Shown one piece after another: positions 8,086-17,493 of a stretch of DNA of 64,000 bases (the first letter of the stretch is position 1; every line of letters starts with the position of its first letter). The stretch covers positions 1 to 64,000 of the forward strand of contig NZ_QPJL01000006.1 of assembly GCF_003337565.1 (NCBI RefSeq), in the 5' to 3' direction. Source of the DNA: Paracoccus lutimaris (GTDB taxonomy: Bacteria; Pseudomonadota; Alphaproteobacteria; Rhodobacterales; Rhodobacteraceae). The notes beneath the pieces are model-generated. The model was given only the letters and a program-made list of their open reading frames with translations, searched no databases and was not told the origin of the DNA. Made by a program: the position numbers and the translations under genes.

Positions 8086-9234
8086 ATGAAAGACAGTGCC
8101 GACCCGGCCGAGCAAATCATCCTTGTCCTGCAAGGCGGCGGCGCGCTGGGGGCCTATCAGGCCGGCGCCTATGAGGCCCTGAGCGAGGCCGGCCGCGAAC
8201 CGGAATGGCTGGCCGGGATCTCGATCGGATCGATCAATGGTGCGCTGATCGCGGGAAACCCGCCCGGCCGCAGGCTGCCGGCGCTGCGCAAATTCTGGGA
8301 AAGCGTGACCGGCGCGCCCTGGCTCATGGGCAGCTGGCTCGAGGCCCTGCCCCAGCCCGAACAGATGCGCGCGCTGTGGAACGAAAGCCGCGCCACCATG
8401 AGCACACTGTTCGGCGCACCGGGTTTTTTCCGTCCCAAGCTGCCGGATCTGTCATCCTTTCTGCCCGGGCTGATGCGCCAGACAAGCTGGTACGACACCT
8501 CGCCGCTGCGCGAGACGCTGGACCGGCTGGTGGACTGGAACTATCTGCATGACGAGGGGCCGCGCCTGACCGTCGGCGCCGTCGATGTCGAGACCGGCAA
8601 CTTCACCTGTTTCGACAGCCGTGAAACCCGGCTGAGCGTCGAGCACATCATGGCCTCGGGGGCGCTGCCGCCGGGCTTTCCGGCGGTCGAGATCGACGGG
8701 CGGCATTACTGGGATGGCGGGCTGGTCTCGAACTCGCCCTTGCAGGTGGTGCTGGCCGCGCCGAACCAGAGGCCGCTTTGCATCTATCAGGTCGATCTTT
8801 ACCAGTCGCGCGACGGCCTGCCGCAGACCATGTCGCAGGTCGAACAGCGCGAACGCGAGATCCGCTTCTCGAGCCGCACCCGCATGAACACCGACGAGTT
8901 CCGCAGCCGTCACGCACTGTCGCGTGCCGCCCGCCGGCTGCGCAGCCGCCTGCCGGCGGAATTGCAGGGCGACCCCGATCTGGCGATGCTGGTCGAGGCC
9001 GGGCCGGCCTATCCGGTCAGCCTGATGCATCTGATCTATCGCCACGCCGATTACGAAAGCGGCAGCAAGGATTACGAATTCTCGCGCCTGTCGATGCTGG
9101 ATCACTGGCGCGACGGGCAGCGCGACGCGGCGCGCTCGCTGGCCGATCCGCGCTGGACCGGCCGCAAGGTGCCCGAGGACGGCCTGCTGGTCTTTGATGC
9201 CAATGACCCGCACCGGGGCGCGGACAGAACCTGA
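8086..9234 (+). CDS. patatin-like phospholipase
   Basis: A 382-residue patatin-family lipid hydrolase. It has the oxyanion-hole G-G-G-A-L-G-A-Y (about residues 16-23), the nucleophile elbow G-I-S-I-G-S (about 45-50) and the catalytic Asp in W-D-G-G (about 210), so a complete Ser-Asp dyad. The C-terminal third (about 250-370) resembles the DUF3734 extension often found on bacterial patatins. There is no signal peptide, which suggests a cytoplasmic or membrane-associated phospholipase. The ATG at 8086 is preferred to the in-frame ATG at 8023, whose extra residues are not patatin-like. Substrate unknown. Confidence 0.85.
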   Translation: MKDSADPAEQIILVLQGGGALGAYQAGAYEALSEAGREPEWLAGISIGSINGALIAGNPPGRRLPALRKFWESVTGAPWLMGSWLEALPQPEQMRALWNESRATMSTLFGAPGFFRPKLPDLSSFLPGLMRQTSWYDTSPLRETLDRLVDWNYLHDEGPRLTVGAVDVETGNFTCFDSRETRLSVEHIMASGALPPGFPAVEIDGRHYWDGGLVSNSPLQVVLAAPNQRPLCIYQVDLYQSRDGLPQTMSQVEQREREIRFSSRTRMNTDEFRSRHALSRAARRLRSRLPAELQGDPDLAMLVEAGPAYPVSLMHLIYRHADYESGSKDYEFSRLSMLDHWRDGQRDAARSLADPRWTGRKVPEDGLLVFDANDPHRGADRT

Positions 9235-9245
9235 CGGCGCCATGT

Positions 9246-9277
9246 CCGGGCCGCGCCCCGCAACGGAAGCGGCCCGG
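9246..9277. terminator. bidirectional hairpin after patatin gene
   Basis: Perfect 9-bp arms CCGGGCCGC and GCGGCCCGG flank a 14-nt loop in the 50-bp gap between the convergent patatin and oxidoreductase genes. No T-run follows on either strand. Confidence 0.45.
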
Positions 9278-9284
9278 CCGGGTC

Positions 9285-10391
9285 TCAGCCCTTGCTGAAC
9301 AGCCCGGGCGCGCTGCGTGGGGCCGAGAACATGTATTGCGGCGCCGCCTGCGCGCGCGCGCCCAAAGCCGCCGCCGCGTGCCAGGGCCAGCGCGGATCGT
9401 AAAGCGCGGTCCGGGCCAGCGCGATCATGTCGGCATCGCCATTGGCGACGATGGCCTCGGCCTGCTCGGGCGAGGTGATCAGCCCGACGGCGATCACCGG
9501 CATCCTGACCGCCTGCTTGACGGCGCGCGCCAGGGGCACCTGATAGCCCGGCGCGACCGGGATCCGCGCCGTCGCATCAATCCCGCCGCTGGAGATATGG
9601 ATGGCCGCGCAGCCCCGCGCCTCAAGCGCGCGGGCAAAGGCGATGGTGTCCTGAATGTCCCAGCCGCCCTCGATCCAATCCGTGCCCGAGACCCGGACCG
9701 AGACCGGATAGCCCGCCGGCACCACGGCCTTGATCGCGTCAAAGATTTCCAGCGGGAAACGCAGGCGGTTTTCAAGGCTGCCGCCATATTCGTCATCGCG
9801 CCGGTTCGACAGCGGCGACAGGAATTCATGCAGCAGATAGCCATGGGCGGCATGGATCTGGATCGCGTCCAGCCCCAGCCGCAGGGCGCGGCGGGCGGCA
9901 TCGACAAACCCCTCGCGCACCCGCGAAAGCCCCGCCGCATCCAGCGCCACCGGCGGGTTTTCACCCGCATGCATGGGCAGGGCCGAGGGCGCCACCGTCT
10001 GCCAGCCATTCGGCGCATCGGGCGCGATCTGCTGGCCACCAAGCCACGGCTTTTCGGTCGAGGCCTTGCGCCCGGCATGGCCAAGCTGGATGGCGATGGG
10101 CATGTTCGACCACGCCCGGATGCCCTTGAGCACACGGGCCATGGCGGCCTCGGTCGCGTCATCGTAAAGCCCGACATCGCCATAGGTGATGCGGCCCTCG
10201 GGCAGGACGCCCGTCGCCTCGATGGTCAGGATGCCGGCGCCCGACAGCGCCAGCCCGCCCAGATGGATCAGGTGCCAGTCGGTCATCTGCCCGTCCGTGG
10301 CCGAATACTGGCACATGGGGGCAATCACGATGCGGTTGGAAACGGTCTTGTCGCCGATGGCGATGGGCTGGAACAGCTTGGGTTCGGGCAT
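9285..10391 (-). CDS. old yellow enzyme, YqjM-type NADH:flavin oxidoreductase
   Basis: A 368-residue FMN-dependent ene-reductase of the thermophilic-like/YqjM class. It has the regulatory Cys in A-P-M-C-Q-Y-S (about residue 26), the substrate-binding H-A-A-H motif (about 178) and LSPLSNRRDDEYGGSLENR. Such enzymes reduce activated C=C bonds with NAD(P)H. It lies 62 bp after the ABC ATPase in the same orientation and has its own strong Shine-Dalgarno (AGGAGGGG). It may therefore be the distal gene of the hut/transport run or a separate unit. Whether it acts on a histidine-derived unsaturated acid is not shown. Confidence 0.85.
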   Translation of the reverse strand: MPEPKLFQPIAIGDKTVSNRIVIAPMCQYSATDGQMTDWHLIHLGGLALSGAGILTIEATGVLPEGRITYGDVGLYDDATEAAMARVLKGIRAWSNMPIAIQLGHAGRKASTEKPWLGGQQIAPDAPNGWQTVAPSALPMHAGENPPVALDAAGLSRVREGFVDAARRALRLGLDAIQIHAAHGYLLHEFLSPLSNRRDDEYGGSLENRLRFPLEIFDAIKAVVPAGYPVSVRVSGTDWIEGGWDIQDTIAFARALEARGCAAIHISSGGIDATARIPVAPGYQVPLARAVKQAVRMPVIAVGLITSPEQAEAIVANGDADMIALARTALYDPRWPWHAAAALGARAQAAPQYMFSAPRSAPGLFSKG

Positions 10392-10453
10392 GCGCCCCTC
10401 CTGATGACGTTACCGCTATCAGGTAGGCAGCGCGCGCCGCTCCGCAAGCCCCT

Positions 10454-11224
10454 CTAGATACTGTTTCTTTCGTGATAGGTGCGCAGGAAGGCCTGAATGC
10501 GCGGGTCCTGCGGCTGATGCAGGATGCGGTCGGGGCTGTCCACGCCCACCAGCTCGCCCTTTTCCATGAAGGCGACCTGATCGGCGACATGGGCGGCAAA
10601 GCCCATCTCATGGGTGACGACGACCATGGTCATGCCTTCGCTTGCCAGCGTCTTCATGACGTTCAGAACCTCGCCCACCAGTTCGGGGTCCAAGGCGCTG
10701 GTCGGCTCGTCGAACAGCATCAGCCGCGGCTCCATGGCGATGGCGCGAGCGATCGCCACGCGCTGCTGCTGGCCACCCGACAGGCGCGAGGGGTGGTTCG
10801 ACATCTTGTCGGCCAGCCCGACCTTGGTCAGCGCCTCGCCGGCACGGCTTTCGGCCTCGGATTTCGACATGCCGCGCACGCGGATCAGTCCTTCGGCGAC
10901 GTTTTCGCGGGCGGTCATATGCGGCCACAGATTGAACTGCTGGAACACCATGCCAATGCCGCGCCGCATCTCGCGCAGGCGCCGGCCCGACATCCGCTTG
11001 CCGGGCACCTCATAGCCGATCAGGTCGCCATCAATGCGGATTTCGCCGGAATCATAGGCTTCCAGAAAGTTGATGCAGCGCAGCAGCGTGGACTTGCCCG
11101 AGCCGGAGGGCCCGATCAGGCAGGTGACCTTGCCGGGCGGGATCGACAGATCCACGTCCTTGAGCGCGTGAAAGGGACCGTAAAACTTGTTGACCTTGCT
11201 AATCTCGACGGAGGAGGCCTGCAT
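10454..11224 (-). CDS. polar amino acid ABC transporter, ATP-binding protein
   Basis: A 256-residue ATPase of the HisP/GlnQ group: Walker [10 protein letters not shown] (about residue 40), signature LSGGQQQR (about 150), Walker [15 protein letters not shown]. It powers uptake through the two permeases encoded just before it (2-bp gap). With the binding protein it forms a complete importer of the polar amino acid family. Its place at the end of a hut operon suggests histidine, urocanate or imidazolepropionate as substrate, but this is inference. Confidence 0.9.
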   Translation of the reverse strand: MQASSVEISKVNKFYGPFHALKDVDLSIPPGKVTCLIGPSGSGKSTLLRCINFLEAYDSGEIRIDGDLIGYEVPGKRMSGRRLREMRRGIGMVFQQFNLWPHMTARENVAEGLIRVRGMSKSEAESRAGEALTKVGLADKMSNHPSRLSGGQQQRVAIARAIAMEPRLMLFDEPTSALDPELVGEVLNVMKTLASEGMTMVVVTHEMGFAAHVADQVAFMEKGELVGVDSPDRILHQPQDPRIQAFLRTYHERNSI

Positions 11225-11226
11225 CT

Positions 11227-11892
11227 TCAGGTCCTTTCTTCGATCAGGTGTTTGGTGACGCGCGCCTCAAGCCGGTGGCCGATGCGCGAAATGGTTTCCA
11301 CGAGCGCCCAGAAGAACAGCGCCAGCACAAGGTTCGCCTCGAGGTAACGAAAGGTCTCGGTGGACATGCGGCTGACCTGATACATCAGTTCGGGCACGGT
11401 GATGATGGACAGGATCACGGTTTCCTTGGTCAGGATGATCGAGAAGTTGACCAGCGCCGGCAGCGACGAGACCAGCCCAAGGGGCAACAGGATGCGGCGG
11501 ATGATCGCGGGTTCGGCCATGCCGATGGCACGGGCGGCCTCGATCTGGCCATGGGGCACGGCGCGAAAGCCCGAGCGGAAGATCTCGGCGAAATAGGGGC
11601 TGCCATAGATGGTCAGACCCAAAAGGCCCGCAGGCAGCGCGTCCAGCCGCAGCCCGATCAGCGGGCCGCCGTAGTAAAGGACGAAAAGCTGGACCAGAAA
11701 CGGCGTGCCCCGGATCACCTCGATATAGATCTGGATGATCCAGCCGACCCAGCGCGGGGCATAGCGCTGGATCAGCGCGATCACCAACCCCAGCGCCATG
11801 CCGAAGACGGTGCCCAGCAGCCAGCACAGGACGGTGACGCCAAAGCCGCGCAGCAGCGAGGGGCCATATTGTTCAAAGATCGCGAAATCCAT
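11227..11892 (-). CDS. polar amino acid ABC transporter, permease
   Basis: A 221-residue HisM/HisQ-type permease with about five membrane helices. The cytoplasmic EAA-like loop reads [20 protein letters not shown] (about residues 140-160) and docks the ATPase. The ATG at 11892 overlaps the stop of the upstream permease by one base (TGATG); a GTG at 11895 is the alternative start. The two permeases differ in sequence and probably form a heterodimer. Confidence 0.9.
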   Translation of the reverse strand: MDFAIFEQYGPSLLRGFGVTVLCWLLGTVFGMALGLVIALIQRYAPRWVGWIIQIYIEVIRGTPFLVQLFVLYYGGPLIGLRLDALPAGLLGLTIYGSPYFAEIFRSGFRAVPHGQIEAARAIGMAEPAIIRRILLPLGLVSSLPALVNFSIILTKETVILSIITVPELMYQVSRMSTETFRYLEANLVLALFFWALVETISRIGHRLEARVTKHLIEERT

Positions 11893-12539
11893 CACACGGC
11901 CGTCCTGTGTTCAAGGTAACGCCCCAGCACCGCAAGGCAGAGGTTGATCAGCAGATAGATGCAGGCGGCGGCCAGATAGACCTCGAGCGGGCGAAAGGTG
12001 GTGGCGGCCTGCGCCTGACTGGCGCGCGTGACCTCCATGATGCCCACGACCGAGACCAGCGACGAGGCCTTGACCAGCAGGATCAGCTCATTGACCAGCG
12101 CCGGCAGCGACATCGAAAACGCCTGCGGCAGGATCACCCGGCGCCAGATATCGACCGGGCTCATGCCGATGGCGATGGCGGCCTCGGCCTGACCTTTGGG
12201 CAGGGCGGCGATGGCGCCACGCCAGATTTCCGAAATATAGGCGCTGGCGCAGATACCCACCGTCACGATAGCGGCGAAAAAGGCCGGCACGTCCAACCCG
12301 ATGACCGGCAGCGTGTAATAAAAGACCAGCAATTGCACCAGCAGCGGCACGCCGCGCAGAAAGCTGACCCAGATGGCGGCAAAGCGGCGCAAGGCCCCAT
12401 AGGGCGAAAGCCGCGCGGCACAGATCAGCGTGCCGATGATCAGCCCCAACCCGATCCCAAGGACCGAGATCAAGAGCGTATTGCGCGCCGCCCAGAAGAG
12501 CGGCCCGAAACTTTCCAGAAAGACCGGGATCGAGAACAT
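11892..12539 (-). CDS. polar amino acid ABC transporter, permease
   Basis: A 215-residue HisQ-type permease with about five helices and an EAA loop, AEAAIAIGMSPVDIWRRVIL (about residues 120-140). It follows the binding-protein gene after a 72-bp gap that contains a strong hairpin. That layout is usual where binding protein is needed in excess over membrane components. It is translationally coupled to the second permease. Confidence 0.9.
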   Translation of the reverse strand: MFSIPVFLESFGPLFWAARNTLLISVLGIGLGLIIGTLICAARLSPYGALRRFAAIWVSFLRGVPLLVQLLVFYYTLPVIGLDVPAFFAAIVTVGICASAYISEIWRGAIAALPKGQAEAAIAIGMSPVDIWRRVILPQAFSMSLPALVNELILLVKASSLVSVVGIMEVTRASQAQAATTFRPLEVYLAAACIYLLINLCLAVLGRYLEHRTAV

Positions 12540-12580
12540 GCGCGCCTCGGCTGGCAGGGGATTGAGCGGGCGGAAGGGAT

Positions 12581-12604
12581 GCGGGCGGGGGCGGCCCCGC
12601 CCGC
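12581..12604 (-). terminator. strong hairpin after the binding-protein gene
   Basis: A perfect 10-bp stem (GCGGGCGGGG / CCCCGCCCGC) with a 4-nt loop lies 7 nt past the stop of the binding-protein gene and before the permeases. It lacks a U-run. It probably stabilises the upstream message or causes partial termination, giving more binding protein than permease. Confidence 0.55.
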
Positions 12605-12611
12605 AAGGGGC

Positions 12612-13430
12612 TTATTTCGTCGGCACTTCGCGCGGCAGTTCGACAGCGGCGCCCAGCCATTTTTCCTGGATCGCCTTGACGCGGCCGTCATCGGTCATCT
12701 TCAGCAGCGCGTCGTTGATCGCCTTGGCAAAGCTTTCGCTGTCGGCCTCCTTGCGCAGCACCCAGGCGAAGTATTTCGGCTCGCCGAACTGAGCGGGCTC
12801 GAACAGCGCAAAGGTCTCGGGGCGGTTCTTGACCAGATAGGTCAGGTTCGGCAGCGAGCCCGCCACCGCGTCCAGACGGCCGGCGGCCAGATCGGCATAG
12901 GCCTCGTCGGTGGTGCCGTATTCCTTGATGGTCACATCGCCCAGCGTGGCGCCGTAGGCCTCAAGCTGCTTGAACTGCGCGGTGCCCTGCTGGACGCCGA
13001 CGGTCTTGCCCTTGATGTCCTCGGGCTTGGTCACCTCGGTATTGCCGGCGGCCTTGACCAGCGACACGGTCGCATCGGCGATCGGCAGGGTGAAGGTGTA
13101 ACGCTCAAGCCGCTCGGGGGTGATGGTCACCGGGGCGATGACGATGTCGAATTTCTTCACCTCAAGGCCCGGCAGCTCGGCGGTCCAGGGAATGTCCTGA
13201 TAAAGCGGCTCGACGCCGATTTCCTTGCTGACCTCGTCAAAGAGGTCCTTGGTGATGCCCTCATAGGTGCCGTTGGTCAGCATGTCGAAGGGCGCGTAAT
13301 GCATGTCGGTCGCGGTGACGATCTTGCCTGCGGCCTTGATTTCGGCAAGCTGGTCGGCCTGCGCGGCATGGCCAAGGCCGATGGCGGCCAGGCCGAACAG
13401 GGCGGCCTTGATGCTGGTCTGGAAGGTCAT
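12612..13430 (-). CDS. polar amino acid ABC transporter, substrate-binding protein
   Basis: A 272-residue periplasmic protein of the SBP type 3 family. A signal peptide ends near residue 25 (GLGHAAQAD). Family segments include YAPFDM, G-I-T-K-D-L-F-D and FDIVIAPVTITPERLERYTFT, which contribute to the ligand cleft. It follows hutU by 71 bp, with an imperfect GGGGCC/GGCCCC hairpin between. Ligand identity is inferred only from the hut context. Confidence 0.9.
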   Translation of the reverse strand: MTFQTSIKAALFGLAAIGLGHAAQADQLAEIKAAGKIVTATDMHYAPFDMLTNGTYEGITKDLFDEVSKEIGVEPLYQDIPWTAELPGLEVKKFDIVIAPVTITPERLERYTFTLPIADATVSLVKAAGNTEVTKPEDIKGKTVGVQQGTAQFKQLEAYGATLGDVTIKEYGTTDEAYADLAAGRLDAVAGSLPNLTYLVKNRPETFALFEPAQFGEPKYFAWVLRKEADSESFAKAINDALLKMTDDGRVKAIQEKWLGAAVELPREVPTK

Positions 13431-13501
13431 GTCGTTCTCTCCTTGTTGGTCGGGATATCCGGGGCCCGCCGCGATGCGTTGCGCGACCGGCCCCTTTAGG
13501 A

Positions 13502-15178
13502 TCAGAGAATGCCGGGCAGATTCAACCCATGCTCGCGCGCACAGTCCAGCGCGATCTGATAGCCCGCATCGGCATGGCGCATGACGCCGGTGGCGGGGTC
13601 ATTCCACAGCACGCGGGCGATGCGCCTGTCGGCATCTTCGCTGCCGTCGCAGCAGATCACCATACCCGAATGCTGGGAAAAGCCCATGCCGACGCCGCCG
13701 CCGTGATGCAGGCTGACCCAGGTCGCGCCGGATGCGGTGTTCAAAAGCGCGTTCAGCAGCGGCCAGTCGGAAACCGCGTCCGAGCCGTCCTGCATCGCCT
13801 CGGTTTCCCGGTTGGGCGAGGCGACCGAGCCACTATCCAGATGGTCGCGGCCAATGACGATGGGGGCCTTCAGCTCGCCGTTCCTGACCATCTCGTTGAA
13901 GGCAAGGCCCAGCTTGTCGCGCAGGCCAAGGCCGACCCAGCAGATCCGCGCCGGCAGGCCCTGAAAGCTGATGCGGTCCCGCGCCATGTCCAGCCAGTTG
14001 TGCAGATGCGGGTCGTCGATCAGTTCTTTCACCTTCTGGTCGGTCTTGTAGATGTCCTCGGGGTCGCCCGACAGCGCCGCCCAGCGGAACGGCCCGATGC
14101 CCCGGCAAAACAGCGGCCGGATATAGGCGGGGACAAAGCCGGGAAAGGCAAAGGCGCGCTCGAAACCTTCTTCCAGCGCCATCTGGCGGATGTTGTTGCC
14201 ATAGTCGACGGTCGGAACGCCGGCATCGGCAAAGGCCACCATGGCCTCGACCTGCTTGCGCATCGACTTGCGGGCGGCGCGTTCCACCGCCTTGGGGTCG
14301 GTTTCCTGACGCGCGCGCCATTCCGCGACCGTCCAGCCCTCGGGCAGATAGCCATGCACCGGGTCATGGGCGCTGGTCTGGTCGGTGACGATATCGGGGC
14401 GCATGCCGCCCGCCTGCATCCGGCGCACAAGTTCGGGGAACACCTCGGCCGCGTTGCCGATCAGCGCCACGGATTTCGCCTCGCCGGCCTTGGTCCAGCG
14501 GTCGATCATCTCCAGCGCCTCGTCAAGGCTGTGGGTTTTTTCATCGACATAGCGGGTGCGCAGGCGGAAATCGGCGCTGACCTCGTTGCATTCGACCGCG
14601 AGACAGCAGGCCCCGGCCATCACGGCGGCCAAGGGCTGGGCGCCGCCCATGCCGCCAAGCCCGCCGGTCAGTATCCATTTGCCTTTCAGGCTGCCGCCGT
14701 AATGCTGGCGCCCGGCCTCGACGAAGGTTTCATAGGTGCCCTGAACGATGCCCTGGCTGCCGATATAGATCCAGGAGCCGGCGGTCATCTGACCGTACAT
14801 GGCCAGACCTTTCTTATCCAGCTCGTTGAAATGGTCCCAGTTCGCCCAATGCGGCACAAGGTTCGAGTTGGCGATCAGCACCCGCGGCGCGTCCTTGTGG
14901 GTGCGGAAAACGCCCACGGGCTTGCCGGATTGCACCAGCAGGGTCTGGTCCTCTTCCAGCGCCTTCAGGCTGTCGACGATCAGGTCGAAATCCTTCCATG
15001 TCCGGGCGGCGCGGCCGATGCCGCCATAGACCACCAGTTCATGCGGGTTTTCGGCCACGTCAGGATGCAGGTTGTTCATCAGCATCCGCATCGGCGCCTC
15101 GGTCAGCCAGCTTTTCGCGGTGATCTCGGGGCCGGTGGCCGGGTAGATGTCGCGGGTGTTGTGACGGGGATTGTCCAT
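13502..15178 (-). CDS. hutU: urocanate hydratase
   Basis: A 558-residue urocanase, the usual family length. It uses NAD+ as an electrophile to hydrate urocanate to imidazolone-5-propionate. Recognisable blocks are [20 protein letters not shown] near the N-terminus, [11 protein letters not shown] and the Rossmann glycines [15 protein letters not shown] (about 170-185), and the late [19 protein letters not shown]. The ATG at 15178 begins 12 bp after the acyl-CoA dehydrogenase stop. The product is passed to HutI, encoded at the promoter-proximal end of the same run. Confidence 0.97.
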   Translation of the reverse strand: MDNPRHNTRDIYPATGPEITAKSWLTEAPMRMLMNNLHPDVAENPHELVVYGGIGRAARTWKDFDLIVDSLKALEEDQTLLVQSGKPVGVFRTHKDAPRVLIANSNLVPHWANWDHFNELDKKGLAMYGQMTAGSWIYIGSQGIVQGTYETFVEAGRQHYGGSLKGKWILTGGLGGMGGAQPLAAVMAGACCLAVECNEVSADFRLRTRYVDEKTHSLDEALEMIDRWTKAGEAKSVALIGNAAEVFPELVRRMQAGGMRPDIVTDQTSAHDPVHGYLPEGWTVAEWRARQETDPKAVERAARKSMRKQVEAMVAFADAGVPTVDYGNNIRQMALEEGFERAFAFPGFVPAYIRPLFCRGIGPFRWAALSGDPEDIYKTDQKVKELIDDPHLHNWLDMARDRISFQGLPARICWVGLGLRDKLGLAFNEMVRNGELKAPIVIGRDHLDSGSVASPNRETEAMQDGSDAVSDWPLLNALLNTASGATWVSLHHGGGVGMGFSQHSGMVICCDGSEDADRRIARVLWNDPATGVMRHADAGYQIALDCAREHGLNLPGIL

Positions 15179-15190
15179 GTCTCGCTCCGT

Positions 15191-16348
15191 TCAGGCCAGC
15201 ATATTGCCGGAAATGATGATACGTTGAATTTCGCTGGAACCTTCGTAGATCCGCATGATGCGCAGATCGCGGTTGATCCGTTCGATGGGAAAATCGCGGG
15301 TATAGCCATAGCCGCCATGCAGTTGCAGCGCGGTGTCGGCGACCTTGCCCGCCGCCTCGGAGGCCGCCAGCTTGGCCATGGCCGAGGCCAGCGAGAAACG
15401 CCCGCCCGCGCCTTCATGCGCGGCCTGCCGCTGGCGCGCGGCATCCTGTGCGATCAGCAGCGCCTGCCGGTAGGCAAGGCCCATATCGGCGATCATCCAG
15501 CGGATGCCCTGCTTGTCGCTCAGCGCCTCTCCGCCGATCACGCGGTCCTTTGCATAGGCGATGGCGGCATCCATGGCCGCACCCGCAAGGCCAAGGCACT
15601 GCGCCGCGACCTCGATCCGGCCATTGTCCAGAACCTGCATGGCGGTGCGGAAACCCTTGCCCTCGTCGCCCAGCAGGGCGTCCTCGGGCAGATGGCAGTC
15701 GATGTTGAGGGTAAAGACGTGGCCGCCTTTCAGGCCCATCGTGCGCTCGGCCGGGCCGGCATCCAGCCCGGGCGTGTGCTTGGGCAGGATAAAGGCCGAG
15801 ATGCCGCGATGGCCCTTGTCGGGGTCGGTCACCGCATAGACCACGATGAAATCCGCCACCCCTCCGTTCGAGATGAAGCATTTCGTGCCCTTGAGATGCC
15901 AGCCGTCACCCGCGCGCCGGGCGCGGGTCTTCATGTCGGCGGGGTCCGATCCGGCGGTGGGTTCGGTCAGCGCGAAGGCCCCCAAAGCCTCGCCCGTCGC
16001 GGCGCGGGGCAGCCATGCGCGTTTCTGCGCCTCGGTCCCGCCGATCAGGATCGAATCCGTCGCCAGATAATGCGCCGTCAGCGCCGAGGCGGTCGAGCCG
16101 CAGGCCCCCGCCACGATCGCCACCGCGCGCAAAAGCGCCGGGGCCGAGATGCCGCTGCCGTCATAGTCCTCGGGCAGGTTCGCGCCCATCATGCCCGCCT
16201 GTCCCAGCACGGCAAGCTGGTCATGGACAAAGGCCGCCGCCTCGTCGGTATGGGCCGCCTTGGGCGCGATCTGTTCCGCGCAGATGCGGGTCAGCACGTC
16301 GCAAAACAGCCGCTCTTCCTCGGCCAGCATGTGCCAGTCGTCGTTCAT
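15191..16348 (-). CDS. acyl-CoA dehydrogenase embedded in hut operon
   Basis: A 385-residue FAD-dependent acyl-CoA dehydrogenase. The FAD-binding FALTEPTAGSDPADM is at about residues 125-140, W-H-L-K-G-T-K-C-F-I-S-N-G at about 152-164, and the short/medium-chain-type catalytic Glu lies in I-Y-E-G-S-S-E-I-Q near the C-terminus. It removes hydrogens across C2-C3 of an acyl-CoA. It lacks the C-terminal pattern I expect of glutaryl-CoA dehydrogenases. Its ATG overlaps the CoA-transferase stop (ATGA), so the two are coupled, and it sits directly before hutU. Proposed substrate: imidazolepropionyl-CoA, giving urocanyl-CoA (inference). Family call is firm. Confidence 0.9.
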   Translation of the reverse strand: MNDDWHMLAEEERLFCDVLTRICAEQIAPKAAHTDEAAAFVHDQLAVLGQAGMMGANLPEDYDGSGISAPALLRAVAIVAGACGSTASALTAHYLATDSILIGGTEAQKRAWLPRAATGEALGAFALTEPTAGSDPADMKTRARRAGDGWHLKGTKCFISNGGVADFIVVYAVTDPDKGHRGISAFILPKHTPGLDAGPAERTMGLKGGHVFTLNIDCHLPEDALLGDEGKGFRTAMQVLDNGRIEVAAQCLGLAGAAMDAAIAYAKDRVIGGEALSDKQGIRWMIADMGLAYRQALLIAQDAARQRQAAHEGAGGRFSLASAMAKLAASEAAGKVADTALQLHGGYGYTRDFPIERINRDLRIMRIYEGSSEIQRIIISGNMLA

Positions 16349-17493
16349 GCGCGATCCTCCAGTCCAAGTTGGCGCAAGACGGCCTGCAAGTCGCCGCCAA
16401 GCTGCGGGGCGGAATGCGCAGCCACCGGCTTTTCGCCGTCAAAGCGCACCGGCTGGCCGACGCTGGGCGCCGTGCCCAGCGTGGCATGGGGCAACTGGCT
16501 GACCAGACCGCGCGCATGGCTGTGCTCGTTACCCGCCGCCTTGGCGATATCCCAGATCGGCGCCGTTGGGATACCCACGCCAGTCAGCGCCGCCACGGCC
16601 TGTTCCGTGGTCAGGCCACTGGACCACGCCTCGATCAGCCCCTTGACGGCAGGCTCATGCGTGGTGCGGCTTTCGTCGCTGGCGAAACGGGGATCGTCCG
16701 CCGCCTCGGGCGCGCCGATCAGCGCAGCCAGCGCGGCGAATTGCTTGGAGCTGAGGACCGCGATCACCACCTGCCCGTCGCGGGTCGCATAGCAACCAAA
16801 GGGCGTGGACAAGGGGTGGCGATTGCCGACCCGCTGCGGCGCCTGCCCGGCATAGAAATGCAGCGCGTGGCTGGTGGTCAGCATGGAAAACAGCGCGTCA
16901 TACATGGCGACGTCCAGCGTCGCGCCTTGCCCGGTCCGGCCCCGCTGCACCAAGGCCGCCATGATCGACCAGCTAGCAAACAGCCCGGCGATCAGGTCGG
17001 CCACGCTTTCGCCGGTTTTCAGGGGCGCGCCGCCCTCTTCTCCGGTTCCCGCCATCAGCCCGGACATGGCCTGCACGACCAGATCATAGGCCGGCAGATC
17101 GCGAAACGGCCCCTGCTGCCCAAAGCCGGAAATCGAGCAATAGACCAGCCCCGGATTGGCCGCCCGCAGCGCGTCCGCCCCGAGACCCAGCCGCTCGGCC
17201 ACGCCGGGACGGAAGTTTTCCACGACCACATCGACGCGGGCCGCGATCCCTTGCGCAAGCTCCAGATCGGCGGGGTTTTTCAGGTCCAGCACCACGCTTT
17301 GCTTGCCGCGATTGTTCAGCGTGAAGAGCGCGCTTTCGCCATCCTTGAACGGGCCGATATGGCGGTAATCGTCGCCTTGCGGCGGCTCAATCTTGATGAT
17401 CTCGGCCCCCAGATCGGCCATCAGCGCCGTGCAGTAAGGCCCCGCCAGCACGCGGGACAGGTCCAGCACCCTGATCCCGGCCAGGGGCTTCAT
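16345..17493 (-). CDS. CaiB/BaiF class III CoA-transferase embedded in hut operon
   Basis: A 382-residue class III CoA-transferase. The N-terminus IRVLDLSRVLAGPYCTALMA and the block around E-S-V-A-D-L-I-A-G-L (about residue 170), holding the catalytic Asp, are typical. The family moves CoA between carboxylates through an aspartyl-CoA thioester intermediate. It is coupled by 4-base overlaps to hutG upstream and the acyl-CoA dehydrogenase downstream. The CaiA/CaiB pair of carnitine metabolism offers a precedent for a transferase plus dehydrogenase recycling CoA between substrate and product. Here the suggested pair is imidazolepropionate and urocanate (inference). Donor and acceptor cannot be read from sequence. 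Confidence 0.9.
   Translation of the reverse strand: MKPLAGIRVLDLSRVLAGPYCTALMADLGAEIIKIEPPQGDDYRHIGPFKDGESALFTLNNRGKQSVVLDLKNPADLELAQGIAARVDVVVENFRPGVAERLGLGADALRAANPGLVYCSISGFGQQGPFRDLPAYDLVVQAMSGLMAGTGEEGGAPLKTGESVADLIAGLFASWSIMAALVQRGRTGQGATLDVAMYDALFSMLTTSHALHFYAGQAPQRVGNRHPLSTPFGCYATRDGQVVIAVLSSKQFAALAALIGAPEAADDPRFASDESRTTHEPAVKGLIEAWSSGLTTEQAVAALTGVGIPTAPIWDIAKAAGNEHSHARGLVSQLPHATLGTAPSVGQPVRFDGEKPVAAHSAPQLGGDLQAVLRQLGLEDRA

Noticed and set aside
13529..16792. A 1087-codon open frame on the plus strand opposite hutU and the acyl-CoA dehydrogenase
   Set aside because: It has no family features and mirrors two unmistakable genes. Long antisense frames are expected in very GC-rich DNA where stop codons are rare.
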